From NCBI GenBank assembly GCA_963759735.1, contig CAVXAF010000007.1:1076016-1140015 (forward strand): 64,000 nt of DNA. Reading direction: 5' to 3'. Below the pieces are notes generated by a model, which ran no database searches, was not told where the DNA came from, and saw only the letters and a list, made by a program, of their open reading frames with translations. The stretch's first letter is position 1. Each line of letters opens with the position of its first letter. This DNA comes from Hyphomicrobium_A sp963759735. Its GTDB lineage: Bacteria; Pseudomonadota; Alphaproteobacteria; Rhizobiales; Hyphomicrobiaceae. Below, piece by piece: positions 38,621 to 47,290 of this stretch. A program made the translations under genes and the position numbers.

Positions 38621-39580
38621 TCACACTATCGTGCTGACGTCGTCGGAACCGGCAGCAGGCGGAGCGGCGTACCAGTCGAGCACACGCAGGGCGCGCAGAG
38701 TATTCCAGCGGCTGGCGCTGCCGATCTCCGTCTCCAGATCTAGTGACAGGCGCTGCCGATGGTCGGGGTGAATGCCGTCGAGCGGCCAGCGTCCGTCCGC
38801 ATCGCGCCGCTGCTCGACGAGGTCGACCGCATCGGCCAGACGTGGGTCGTATTGAACGCCGGCACCGCGCAGATAATCGAGGCCGCGCAACACGTCGTAA
38901 TGCCAGACGTGCGGAAACGAGAAACGCGTCCAGTTATCGTTGATGACTTCGCCGGTCGTCAGCGACTTGAAGAGGCGCCGCTGCAGAAGATAGTCGTGCC
39001 CGCGCGCCCGCGCGTTGGCGATCGCGGTCAGCGGTCCGCGCGCCTCTTCGTAGGCCAGCAGACCTTCAAGAACGCAGATCGTCGAATGGAACGAGGAGCG
39101 AGTGCTGTTCGGCGCCTCGCAGTTCCAGCCGCCGTCTTCCATTTGCTCGCCGAGGAGGCGCTCGAGCAGGCGATCGCAGTCGGCGCCGAAGTAAGCGCCG
39201 GCGGCCAGGATGCGGCCGTTGATGCAGGCTTCGGTTTCCCCATCGAAGAACGGCTGGCCCGCCAGCTGGTGCCAGGTGATGTTGGCTTCGACGCGCGCGA
39301 TCGCGTGGCGCGCTTCCTTGCCGGCTGCATCGACGCCGAGGTCGCGCAGCAAGGCCAGCGCATCTGTGGTCGTCATCCACCCGTGCTCCTGCGCATCGTT
39401 CCAGTGACCGTCATCAGTCTGGCGCGCGAAGATGGCGGCGCCCCAGCCTTCCCTGGCAACGCGCGTGCGCTCGGCCGCCAACTCCTGGCGAGGCGCTGCG
39501 GTGAGGTCGCGCATCGCCTGCCAACGTACGGCAGGATCTCCGGCGAGCAGCCACGCCACGACCCCCTTGCGGTCCTCCAT
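38621..39580 (-). CDS. Prenyltransferase/squalene-cyclase-like repeat protein
   Basis: The 319-residue soluble protein has alpha-toroid repeats: 'RQTDDGHWNDAQEHGWMTTT', 'LEANITWHQLAGQPFFDG' type, 'EQMEDGGWNCEAPNSTRSSF' and 'RRDADGRWPLDGIHPDHRQR'. The D-G-x-W/Q-W patterns are like QW repeats of terpene cyclases. The cyclase DxDD motif is not evident, so catalysis of polyene cyclisation is doubtful. Proteins of this form are often annotated as squalene cyclase-like without a known role. The C-terminus ends 'DDVSTIV'. Confidence 0.75.
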   Translation of the reverse strand: MEDRKGVVAWLLAGDPAVRWQAMRDLTAAPRQELAAERTRVAREGWGAAIFARQTDDGHWNDAQEHGWMTTTDALALLRDLGVDAAGKEARHAIARVEANITWHQLAGQPFFDGETEACINGRILAAGAYFGADCDRLLERLLGEQMEDGGWNCEAPNSTRSSFHSTICVLEGLLAYEEARGPLTAIANARARGHDYLLQRRLFKSLTTGEVINDNWTRFSFPHVWHYDVLRGLDYLRGAGVQYDPRLADAVDLVEQRRDADGRWPLDGIHPDHRQRLSLDLETEIGSASRWNTLRALRVLDWYAAPPAAGSDDVSTIV

Positions 39581-39870
39581 GCCGTCTCCGCTGTGTCAGG
39601 CGCATGCGCCGTGTGGGGTGCCCGCCGAAGCGGCGAGGCATAGCCGTAGCGCAAGTTGCCGCGCACCGCACGGCCCTTGCGGCGGGCAGCGGTGCGTCGG
39701 TGCGCGATATCGTTGGATGGTTCGCCGCGAAGACACGTCGCGCGGACACGTCGCGCAGACGCCGGTGGGCGCGCCGCGCCGCGAAGCTGTCGTCACCGCG
39801 CGCTGGGGCGGTGACGATCCGTTATGCCGGACCTTCAGCGTGACTGCGTCGCTTGCCGGAACGCGCGTGC

Positions 39871-40164
39871 TCAGGAATGCGCGAGCTTCGTCTTCAGGTA
39901 GCCGATGGCGAGTGCCGTGAGGCCGCCCGTCAGGCCGCCGGTGGCGAAGGCCGAGACCATGCTGCCGATGTCGAGACCCGACGCCGCCGCCGTACCGCCG
40001 ACGCCGAGCAGGGCGCTGAGGATCTGGCCGCCGATGCCGCCGCCGACCGCGCCGGCGATGGTGTTGCCGAGGGTGCCGAGGCTCGTGTCCTTGGCATAGG
40101 TGCCGGCCGCGTTGCCGCCGATGGCGCCGCTGGCGAGCTGGATGAGGAGCGAGGAAATGTCCAT
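39871..40164 (-). CDS. Glycine-rich hydrophobic protein
   Basis: The 97-residue protein starts MDISSLLIQLASGAIGGNAA. It is dominated by Gly/Ala/Ile/Leu with glycine-zipper spacing ('TIAGAVGGGIGGQILSALLG', 'SMVSAFATGGLTGGLTALAI') and ends in a charged 'YLKTKLAHS'. This suggests two membrane-inserting helices. Similar small proteins are common in Rhizobiales with no known function. The upstream longer frame is not supported by RBS. Confidence 0.65.
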   Translation of the reverse strand: MDISSLLIQLASGAIGGNAAGTYAKDTSLGTLGNTIAGAVGGGIGGQILSALLGVGGTAAASGLDIGSMVSAFATGGLTGGLTALAIGYLKTKLAHS

Positions 40165-40398
40165 GCGTTGCCCTTCCGCCGCCGCGATGGTCTTCGTGGC
40201 CCGACAGCCGGCCGATGATGCGGCGTCTGGAACCACCGGCGCGCCCAGCCTAGGCGTCAGGTATGCGGGGCGACTTAAGGCGCTTCCGGCAAATCGAGCA
40301 TATGGCATTTGCCAGAATTGAACGGCATCTCTGTGCTCTCGCGTTGCGAGGCTTCAGGCCGGCTTGCCCGTGGAACGGCCGCCCGCTAGGACTGTCCG

Positions 40399-41055
40399 AT
40401 GGACGGGACGGGGATCACAGGCAGACTGGTAGCGGCGCTGCTGGCGGTCGTCATTGTCGGCGGCATCGCCGGGGGTGGCGCGCGGGCGCAGCAGACCGCG
40501 CCGGCGCCCGATCCCTCCTGGGCTCCCATCGAGGCGTCGCCGCCCGCGGCTCCCCCAGCGGCCCCCAGGGACAGTCGCGACCAGCCGCTCCCCAAGGAGA
40601 CGCCCGAGCCGGCTCGCACGCCGTGGGCGCCGCCGGACCTGGCGACTCCAGCGGCTCCGGCCGCTCCAGGCGCGGCTGGGCAGGTGTGCGGCAAGACCGA
40701 CTTCGAGGCGGTGGTCGATGATGCGGCCGGGGCGTTGCGCGATCTCAACATGCAGAACAAGCCGGCCTTCCAGGAAAAGCTGCGGCAGCTGAAGGAAAAA
40801 CGCGGCTGGAGCCACGATGAGTTCCTGAAGCAGGCGGCGCCGTTTGTGCGCGATGAGAAGATTGCCGTCTACGACCAGGAGTCCGAGCGGCTGCTGAGCG
40901 ACATCTCGACCCTCGGCCAGGAGGGCGCGGACGCGCCGACGCCCGACTGCGCGCTGCTCGCCGACCTCAAGGCGCGCATGCAGACGCTGGTCGACACGCA
41001 GACGGCGAAGTGGGCGTACATGTTCCAGAAGCTCGACGCCGCTCTGGTGCTGTAG
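40399..41055 (+). CDS. Exported hypothetical protein with Pro-rich linker and helical domain
   Basis: The 218-residue protein starts MDGTGITGRLVAALLAVVIV with a signal anchor or signal peptide (cleavage near GGGARAQ). Residues 30-95 are Pro/Ala-rich. The C-terminal ~120 residues are helical and charged ('NMQNKPAFQEKLRQLKEKRG', 'WSHDEFLKQAAPFVRDEKIA') with two Cys that may pair. The family was not recognised. The convergent neighbour bpt starts its stop 16 bases further. Confidence 0.6.
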   Translation: MDGTGITGRLVAALLAVVIVGGIAGGGARAQQTAPAPDPSWAPIEASPPAAPPAAPRDSRDQPLPKETPEPARTPWAPPDLATPAAPAAPGAAGQVCGKTDFEAVVDDAAGALRDLNMQNKPAFQEKLRQLKEKRGWSHDEFLKQAAPFVRDEKIAVYDQESERLLSDISTLGQEGADAPTPDCALLADLKARMQTLVDTQTAKWAYMFQKLDAALVL

Positions 41056-41070
41056 CGCAGCTATCGCGAG

Positions 41071-41814
41071 CTACTTGCGGACCCAGCCGTTAGGGCCGAG
41101 ATGCTCTTGCGGCTGAAAGCGCATCTTGTAGTTCATCTTGCGCGAGCCGTTGATCCAGTAGCCGAGATAGAGGTACGGCAGCCCCAGTGTGCGCGCGTAC
41201 TCGACGTGCTCGAGGATCATGTACGTGCCGAGGCTCAGCTGCTCGACGGTCGGATCATAGAAGCTGTAGACCATCGAGATGCCGTCGGAGAGCAGATCGC
41301 ACAACGCCACCGACTTCAGCGGCCAGCTGTCGGGATCGCTGTCGAGCGCGTTGTCGGGCTTGGCGCGGTATTCGGTGACGAACGTGTTGATGACGCTGTC
41401 CTCGACCATCATCGCGTAGTCGAGCACCGTCATGTCGGCCATGCCGCCATCGGAGTGGCGGGTGTCGATGTAGCGACGGAAGAGGCCGAACTGTTCGGAG
41501 GTCGGCTCGGGCGGAACGCGTCGCGCATCCAGAAAGCGCGCTTTGTCCATGACGCGGCGCATGGAGCGGCCGATATCGAACTCGTCGATGACGACGCGCA
41601 CCGACACGCACGCCTGACAGCCCTCGCAGTACGGCATGTAAGCGATGTTCTGGCTGCGACGGAAACCGCCGCGCAGCAGATTGTCGATGAGGCCTGCGGG
41701 CTTTTCCTGCGTCAGGTGCGTGAACAGCTTGCGCTCTTGACGACCAGGGAGATAGGGGCAGGGCTGGGGAGCGGTGACGTAGAATTCCGGAAAGTGCTTT
41801 TGCTGCTCCGTCAT
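41071..41814 (-). CDS. bpt: Aspartate/glutamate leucyltransferase (N-end rule)
   Basis: The 247-residue Bpt/Ate-family enzyme transfers Leu from Leu-tRNA to N-terminal Asp or Glu, marking proteins for ClpS/ClpAP. The N-terminal Cys region 'TAPQPCPYLPGRQERKLFTH' and 'YMPYCEGCQACVSVRVVIDE' is typical. The acyltransferase part includes 'YDPTVEQLSLGTYMILEHVE' and 'LPYLYLGYWINGSRKMNYKM'. Length and frame are normal. Confidence 0.94.
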   Translation of the reverse strand: MTEQQKHFPEFYVTAPQPCPYLPGRQERKLFTHLTQEKPAGLIDNLLRGGFRRSQNIAYMPYCEGCQACVSVRVVIDEFDIGRSMRRVMDKARFLDARRVPPEPTSEQFGLFRRYIDTRHSDGGMADMTVLDYAMMVEDSVINTFVTEYRAKPDNALDSDPDSWPLKSVALCDLLSDGISMVYSFYDPTVEQLSLGTYMILEHVEYARTLGLPYLYLGYWINGSRKMNYKMRFQPQEHLGPNGWVRK

Positions 41815-41983
41815 TCGCCCACTTCCCTTGCGCTGGCGCTACGGCGCGGAGTGCGCCGCCAACCGCAAGGCGATGATATGTGAGCGGTTAGGGCGCGATC
41901 AAGGCACCTGGTGAAGTTACCCGGCCTGTGTCTGCAAAGCCCTAACAAGGGGTTCCGCGATACAACGAGAGGCTGCGGCAACC

Positions 41984-42890
41984 CTAGCCGACGCCTTTGG
42001 TTTGGGTCTTTCCGTAGGACGCGTTCTGTTCCAGGAAATCGATTATCTGGCTGGCGATATCGATGCCGGTGGCCGTCTCGATGCCTTCCAGGCCGGGCGA
42101 GGAATTGACTTCCATCACCAGCGGGCCGTGGCTGGAGCGCACCATGTCGACGCCGCTGACGTTGAGGCCGAGCGCGGCGGCGGCCCGCGAGGCGATGGTG
42201 CGCTCCTCGCTGGTGAGCTCGATCTTCACCGCGGTGCCGCCGCGATGCAGATTGGCGCGAAATTCTCCCGGGCGGCCGATGCGTTTGGTGGCGGCGACAA
42301 CCTGGCCGCCGATGACGAGGGCGCGGATGTCCGAGCCGTTCGCCTCGCGGATAAACTCCTGCACCATGATGTTGACGTTGGCGGCGCTGAAGGCCTCGAT
42401 GATCGACTTGGCCGAGCCCTCGGTCTCGGCGAGGATGACGCCCATGCCCTTGGGTGCCTTCCAGCAGCTTGATGACCACGGGCACGCCGCCGACTTCCTT
42501 GATGACGTCCTCGGCGCGGCGCGGTCCATGCGCGAAGGCGGTCACCGGCAGGCCGATGCCCTCGCGTGCGAGGAGCTGCAGCGCGCGCAGCTTGTCACGC
42601 GAGCGGCCGATGGCGACGCTCTCGTTGAGCGGATAGACGCCCTGCATCTCGAACTGGCGCAGCACCGCGAGGCCGTAGTGCGTGATCGAGGCACCGATGC
42701 GCGGGATGACGGCGTCGTAGATCGGGAGCCGGCGGCCGTTGTAGCGCAGGACCGGCTGGTTCGAGGTGATGTTCATGTGGACGTGGAGCGTGTTGACCAC
42801 GTCGATTGAATGGCCGCGCGCGCGGGCGGCTTCGCACAGCCTTACGTGCGAGTACAAGTTCGGATTGCGGGCAAGCATCACGAAGCGCAT
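41984..42890 (-). CDS. rimK: RimK-type ATP-grasp ligase, one frameshift
   Basis: RimK adds Glu residues to the C-terminus of ribosomal protein S6. The N-terminus MRFVMLARNPNLYSHVRLCE, 'PIYDAVIPRIGASITHYGLA' and 'GLPVTAFAHGPRRAEDVIKE' are standard. ATP-grasp features are 'GGVPVVIKLLEGTQG', 'NIMVQEFIREANGSDIRALV' and the metal site 'LVMEVNSSPGLEGIETATGI'. One surplus G in a GGG run near 42450 breaks the frame at 'LLEGTQG' / 'MGVILAETEGSAKSIIEAFS'. Corrected length is about 301 residues, normal for the family. Other ATP-grasp peptide ligases are possible, but the match to RimK is close. Confidence 0.92.
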
Positions 42891-43029
42891 CGAGCACCCC
42901 TAGGGGCAGTACCCCTAACCGTCGATGAACCTCGGTGCGGGGACAGCCGCGTAGTGCATCATGGGCAAATGAGAGAAAAGTGAGGCCCAGTGCCTGCGCT
43001 CTTTTGGCTGTCCCGGCTGATTGTGTGGG

Positions 43030-43293
43030 TCAGACGCGGCGCGGAGCGTTGGCCTGGGGAAAGTATGGGACCGAGTACGAGGCCCCACCATTGGTGGCGG
43101 GGGCGGAGATGGCCGGCTGGCCTTCCTGCTCTGGGTCGATGGAGGCGTACAGCAGCGTCGCCGCTGTCGCGATGGTGACAAACAGGATGATGAGCCCTAG
43201 CAACGTGCGCTTCAAAGCCCACTGCAATGTGGGCACCTGCAGCGACACGACATTCGTACCCTCAACGCGCGCAGGCGCCGTGGTCGTCGACAT
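43030..43293 (-). CDS. Small single-pass membrane protein
   Basis: The 87-residue protein starts MSTTTAPARVEGTNVVSLQV, with one transmembrane helix ('TLLGLIILFVTIATAATLLY') in the middle and a Pro/Ala-rich, Tyr-containing C-tail ('NGGASYSVPYFPQANAPRRV'). A GTG at 43305 would add four residues. No family was recognised. The topology suggests a periplasmic C-tail. Confidence 0.5.
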   Translation of the reverse strand: MSTTTAPARVEGTNVVSLQVPTLQWALKRTLLGLIILFVTIATAATLLYASIDPEQEGQPAISAPATNGGASYSVPYFPQANAPRRV

Positions 43294-43405
43294 GGCTGTT
43301 CGCACTCTCGTTTAGGTGTGGAAGTCTTTTAGGCAATCCCCCGAGGCGGAGCGTCGTGCGATCCACCTCTTATCCACACATCCATGTAAGACACCGGTTC
43401 GCCGG

Positions 43406-45103
43406 TCAAGCGCTGTTGCGTTGCGTAGCGCGACATCCTGGCAGCCCGTTGTGGCGGCGCCACGCCCCCCGTGGCAGAGGCCGGATTTCAGTCTCGCGGC
43501 GCGCCGCCAGCGGGCTCAGCGAGAGCGCCGCCTGAGCCTGCCGCGCCATCTCGACGGTGGCCTGCAGGTCGACCTTGCCGGAGGCGAGCACCGGCACGGC
43601 AGGAACAACGAGAATCGACTTGGGCACCCACAGTTCCGGGAAGCCTTCGCGGCGGGCGTGGGCGAGCAATTCGTCCTTGCTGGCCTGCGGCTTGTCTGTG
43701 ACGAGCAGGAGTTGCTCGCCCTTGCGGGGATCGGGGAAACTCAACACGACGTGCTGGGCATCGCTCCACAGCCCACAGGCGAGCGTTTCGACGGCCGCGA
43801 GCGAGACCATCTCTCCACCGAGCTTGGCGAAGCGCTTGGCGCGTCCGCGGATGCTGACGTAGCCGTCGTCGATGCTGACGATGTCGCCCGTATCGTGCCA
43901 GCCGCCCTGCGGGCGCACGATGACGCCGGGATTGTCGGGCAGCAGGTATCCCGCCATCACGTTCGGGCCGCGCACGAACAAGCGCTTGCCGTCATTCAGC
44001 CCGGCAACCTCCTCCAGCCGCGTCTCGATGCCGGGCAGGAGGCGGCCGACCGTCCCGTCTCGGTTGGTCTGCGGTAGATTGCAGGCCAGCACGGGCGAAG
44101 TCTCAGTGACGCCGTAGCCCTCGAGCAGCACCGCGCCCGACTTGCCCCACAGTTGGCGCGTCGGCTCCTTCACTTTCTCGGCGCCCGCAACGGCGTAGCG
44201 CAGGCTGGCGAGTTGCCCTGGCTCGGCGGCGCGCGCATAGCCAGCGAGGAAGGTATCGGTCGAGACGATCCAAGTCGCCTTCACCTTCTCGATGAACTTG
44301 GGAACCTGCTTGTAGTGCAGGGGGCTCGGGTAGAGGACGCATTTGACGCCCGCCAGCAGCGGCACGACCGTGCCCGCCGTCAGGCCGAAGGAATGGAAGA
44401 TCGGCAGCGGATTGAGCAGGATCTCGCCCGGCACCAGCACGCTGCTCAGATGCGCGATGGACTGCTTGGCGTTGGCGATCAGGTTGGCGTTGGTCAGTAC
44501 CACACCCTTGGGGGCGCCCTCGGTGCCCGACGTGAAGAGAATGACGGCCGGCTTATCGGCTTTCTCGGGCGCTGCCCGATAGATGCGCTCGGCGAAGGCC
44601 GCGCGCAGGGCCCCGGTCAGCTTGTCGAAGATGCCGAGGCTGGCGCGCACGTCCTCGAGGTAGACGATGCGCGTCTTGCTGCCGGGCGTGTACTCGGCCT
44701 TGGCGAGATCGGCGATGAGCTCTTCGAACTTGCCGGCCTCGATGAAGCGACGCGAGGTGACCACGGTGCGCAGCTGTGCGGTGCCGATGGCGGAAGTGAG
44801 GGCGCGGCGCCCGGCGGAGAAGTTGAGAATGGCAGCGACGCGGTCGTAGGCGTTGAGGCCGAGCAAGGTGACCGGTAGCCCGACGGCATTGGGCAACAGG
44901 ACGCCGACGTTCTCGCCGCTGCGGGCCAGCTTTTTCAGGCGTCCGCCGAGTACCAGGCTGGCGAGGATAAGCCGCTTGTAGGTGAGGGCGTTGCCGTCGG
45001 CATCCTCGAGGATGACGCGGTCGCGGCCGTGCTCGGCCGCAGCCGCGATTAGCCCGGAAAACAGGGTGTTACGGGTGCTGGCGGGATCGAATGGATGCGT
45101 CAT
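43406..45103 (-). CDS. AMP-dependent acyl-CoA/acyl-ACP synthetase (Aas C-terminal-domain type)
   Basis: The 565-residue ANL ligase starts MTHPFDPASTRNTLFSGLIA. Motifs are the P-loop 'AVILFTSGTEGAPKGVVLTN', 'LLEGYGVTETSPVLACNLPQ', 'GWHDTGDIVSIDDGYVSIRG', 'RAKRFAKLGGEMVSLAAVET' and the Lys loop 'PVLASGKVDLQATVEM'. This pattern resembles the acyl-ACP synthetase half of Aas, which reactivates free fatty acids for lysophospholipid acylation. No acyltransferase domain is attached. The last ~25 residues are Arg-rich. Upstream lie two copies of a TGCAGCGCAGCA motif that may be regulatory. Confidence 0.87.
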   Translation of the reverse strand: MTHPFDPASTRNTLFSGLIAAAAEHGRDRVILEDADGNALTYKRLILASLVLGGRLKKLARSGENVGVLLPNAVGLPVTLLGLNAYDRVAAILNFSAGRRALTSAIGTAQLRTVVTSRRFIEAGKFEELIADLAKAEYTPGSKTRIVYLEDVRASLGIFDKLTGALRAAFAERIYRAAPEKADKPAVILFTSGTEGAPKGVVLTNANLIANAKQSIAHLSSVLVPGEILLNPLPIFHSFGLTAGTVVPLLAGVKCVLYPSPLHYKQVPKFIEKVKATWIVSTDTFLAGYARAAEPGQLASLRYAVAGAEKVKEPTRQLWGKSGAVLLEGYGVTETSPVLACNLPQTNRDGTVGRLLPGIETRLEEVAGLNDGKRLFVRGPNVMAGYLLPDNPGVIVRPQGGWHDTGDIVSIDDGYVSIRGRAKRFAKLGGEMVSLAAVETLACGLWSDAQHVVLSFPDPRKGEQLLLVTDKPQASKDELLAHARREGFPELWVPKSILVVPAVPVLASGKVDLQATVEMARQAQAALSLSPLAARRETEIRPLPRGAWRRHNGLPGCRATQRNSA

Positions 45104-45533
45104 TGAAACAGGGATCTTCGGTCGTCATGGCGGCTGTGTTCGTTTGTAGCGGGTGAGGGGCCTCACGCAATCGGTCTTCTCTTGCTGCAGCGCAGCAGTA
45201 CGAGGCTCACTGAGCGTTGTGCAGCGCAGCAAAAAATGATCAAATTGCGGGCAGCCGAAAGCTGTCAAAGTTAAAGAAACGACGCGCGCCGCGAAATGCA
45301 AAGTTCCGGAAACTCAATATCGACGGGCATTTGCAAGTATTCCAGCAACACATTCCCATATTCATACCGATGGATGGTAATCGGGCAGGTCCTGCTCATG
45401 ATTGAAACTTGAGCAACCTTCGATTCGGCCATACGCTTCAAGGCAACAACAAGAAGAAGCGACGAGGACACAACCAAGGTGGATCCGGCCCTCGCGAGGG
45501 GGCGAATTCGGCAGGAACCTTGGGGGTATTCCC
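45104..45533. other. Divergent region with a repeated TGCAGCGCAGCA motif
   Basis: About 430 bases lie between the acyl-CoA synthetase and a small conserved gene. The 12-mer TGCAGCGCAGCA occurs at 45186-45197 and 45220-45231. The first copy sits in CTGC-N3-GCAG, the form bound by PHA regulators of the PhaR/AniA type in other alphaproteobacteria. I see no gene here: open frames lack RBS. Confidence 0.4.
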
Positions 45534-45740
45534 ATGATTGAAGTCGTCGCCATGGTTTGCTTCATCAGCGAACCGTCCAAATGCAAAGACGTCCATTTGT
45601 CTTTTGCTGCGCAATCAGTGACGCCGCAGCAGTGCATGATGTACGGGCAGATGGAGCTCGCCAAATGGGTCACAGGCAACCCGAATTGGCAGATCAAAAA
45701 GTTCGGCTGCGCCCGCGTGGGCCGATACGCCAAGGCTTGA
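45534..45740 (+). CDS. Conserved small protein of Rhizobiales
   Basis: The 68-residue protein starts MIEVVAMVCFISEPSKCKDV and contains 'QQCMMYGQMELAKWVTGNPN' and 'WQIKKFGCARVGRYAKA'. Four Cys and the C-K-D / Q-C-M pattern match a small family I have seen across Rhizobiales with no known function. The N-terminal hydrophobic stretch is short and may be a weak export signal. GGGGG stands before the ATG. Confidence 0.75.
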   Translation: MIEVVAMVCFISEPSKCKDVHLSFAAQSVTPQQCMMYGQMELAKWVTGNPNWQIKKFGCARVGRYAKA

Positions 45741-45959
45741 TCGACGATCAGACGGGATAAAGGCGGCCCAGTCATCAGACCGGCACCGCCTGACCGCCAA
45801 GCTCCAACCGTTCTCGCACGGGCAACGGGAACGGACGAGCCGCCCGCTTCGGCCATGGCTGCACCTGCTGGTGCATTGCTTATCGCGCCTTTGTCGTTGA
45901 CTTGCGTCCCGCCATCATCTCCCTAGACCGCCATCGATTGCGGCTCAGCGGAGATAGCG

Positions 45960-47258
45960 ATGTCGGACACACCCGCGTCAGCGCCTAAGTTCGCCACCCT
46001 CGCCATACATGCAGGCGCCGCCCCCGACGCCTCGACGGGCGCCCGGGCGACGCCGATCTACCAGACCACGTCCTATGTATTCAACGATGCCGACCACGCT
46101 GCCGCGCTGTTCGGGCTCGAGGCGTTTGGCAACATCTACACCCGCATCGGCAATCCGACGCAGGCAGCGCTCGAAGGGCGCATCGCCGCCCTCGAGGACG
46201 GCACTGCCGCGCTCGCCGTCGCCTCAGGGCACGCCGCCCAGTTCCTCGTCTTCCATACGCTGCTCGAGCCGGGTGATGAGTTCGTCGCCGGGCGGCAGCT
46301 CTACGGCGGCTCCGTCAACCAGTTCAATCACTCGTTCAAGAAGTTCGATTGGCACGTGAAGTGGGCGGATGCGGCGGACCCGGCGAGTTTCGAGAAGGCG
46401 GTGACGGAGAAGACGCGCGCCATCTTCGTTGAATCGATCGCCAATCCCGGCGGCGTCGTCGTCGACCTGCCGGCCATCGCCGCCGTCGCCAAGAAGGCGG
46501 GCGTACCGTTCATCGTCGACAACACTCTGGCGACGCCCTACCTGTGCCAGCCCAAGCTCTTCGGCGCCGACATCATCGTGCACTCGCTGACCAAGTTTAT
46601 CGGCGGGCACGGTAACTCGGTCGGCGGCGTGCTGGTCGATGCCGGAACCTTTGATTGGCTCGGCGCCAAGCACCGCTACAAGACGCTGGTCGATCCCAAC
46701 GCTTCCTATAACGGCATGGTCCTCGCAGAGACGTTCGGAAATTTCGCCTTCGCAATCGCGGCGCGTGCGATGGGCTTGCGCGATCTCGGACCGGCGATTG
46801 CGCCGATGAACGCGTTTCTCCTGCTCACCGGCAGCGAGACGTTGCCGCTCCGCATGCAGCGCCATTGCGACAATGCGCTGGCTGTTGCGACCTGGCTCGA
46901 GAAGCATCCGAAGGTCGCGTGGGTCAGCTACGCCGGGCTGCCGTCGAGCAAGTACAACGCGGTCGCCAAGAAGATCTGCCCAAAGGGCGCCGGCGCCGTA
47001 TTCACCTTCGGCTTGAAGGGCGGCTATGAGGCGGGAGTCGCATTGGTCGGCGCGCTGCGGCTGTTCAGCCATCTAGCCAACATCGGCGATACGCGCTCGC
47101 TGGTGATTCATCCCGCGTCGACGACGCACCGGCAGTTGACTGACGAGCAGCGCACGGCGGCGGGCGCCGGGCCGGACGTGGTGCGCCTGTCGATCGGCAT
47201 CGAGGACAAGGACGACATCATCGCCGACCTGGAGCAGGCGCTCGCACAGGTGGGATAG
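45960..47258 (+). CDS. metY: O-acetylhomoserine sulfhydrylase (aminocarboxypropyltransferase)
   Basis: The 432-residue PLP enzyme of the Cys/Met metabolism family makes homocysteine from O-acetyl-homoserine and sulfide. PLP-site blocks are 'NIYTRIGNPTQAALEGRIAA', 'LAVASGHAAQFLVFHTLLEP' and the Schiff-base Lys in 'IIVHSLTKFIGGHGNSVGGV'. The C-terminus contains 'THRQLTDEQRTAAGAGPDVV' and 'RLSIGIEDKDDIIADLEQAL'. Its length (about 430, longer than MetB/MetC) supports MetY over cystathionine enzymes. I looked for a SAM riboswitch upstream and saw none. Confidence 0.93.
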   Translation: MSDTPASAPKFATLAIHAGAAPDASTGARATPIYQTTSYVFNDADHAAALFGLEAFGNIYTRIGNPTQAALEGRIAALEDGTAALAVASGHAAQFLVFHTLLEPGDEFVAGRQLYGGSVNQFNHSFKKFDWHVKWADAADPASFEKAVTEKTRAIFVESIANPGGVVVDLPAIAAVAKKAGVPFIVDNTLATPYLCQPKLFGADIIVHSLTKFIGGHGNSVGGVLVDAGTFDWLGAKHRYKTLVDPNASYNGMVLAETFGNFAFAIAARAMGLRDLGPAIAPMNAFLLLTGSETLPLRMQRHCDNALAVATWLEKHPKVAWVSYAGLPSSKYNAVAKKICPKGAGAVFTFGLKGGYEAGVALVGALRLFSHLANIGDTRSLVIHPASTTHRQLTDEQRTAAGAGPDVVRLSIGIEDKDDIIADLEQALAQVG

Positions 47259-47290
47259 CGCGGCGCGCGGTTGATGGCGTCCGCGGCGCG

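Noticed and set aside
45362..45856. 164-codon minus-strand frame opposite the 68-residue conserved protein
   Set aside because: It is antisense to a protein with a recognisable conserved Cys pattern and good RBS.
45741..45959. SAM-II or SAM/SAH riboswitch before metY
   Set aside because: I looked for the conserved SAM-II segments (GGUGAUUU...GCUAAA) and SAM/SAH core and did not find them. The region has only partial GCGG/CCGC pairings.
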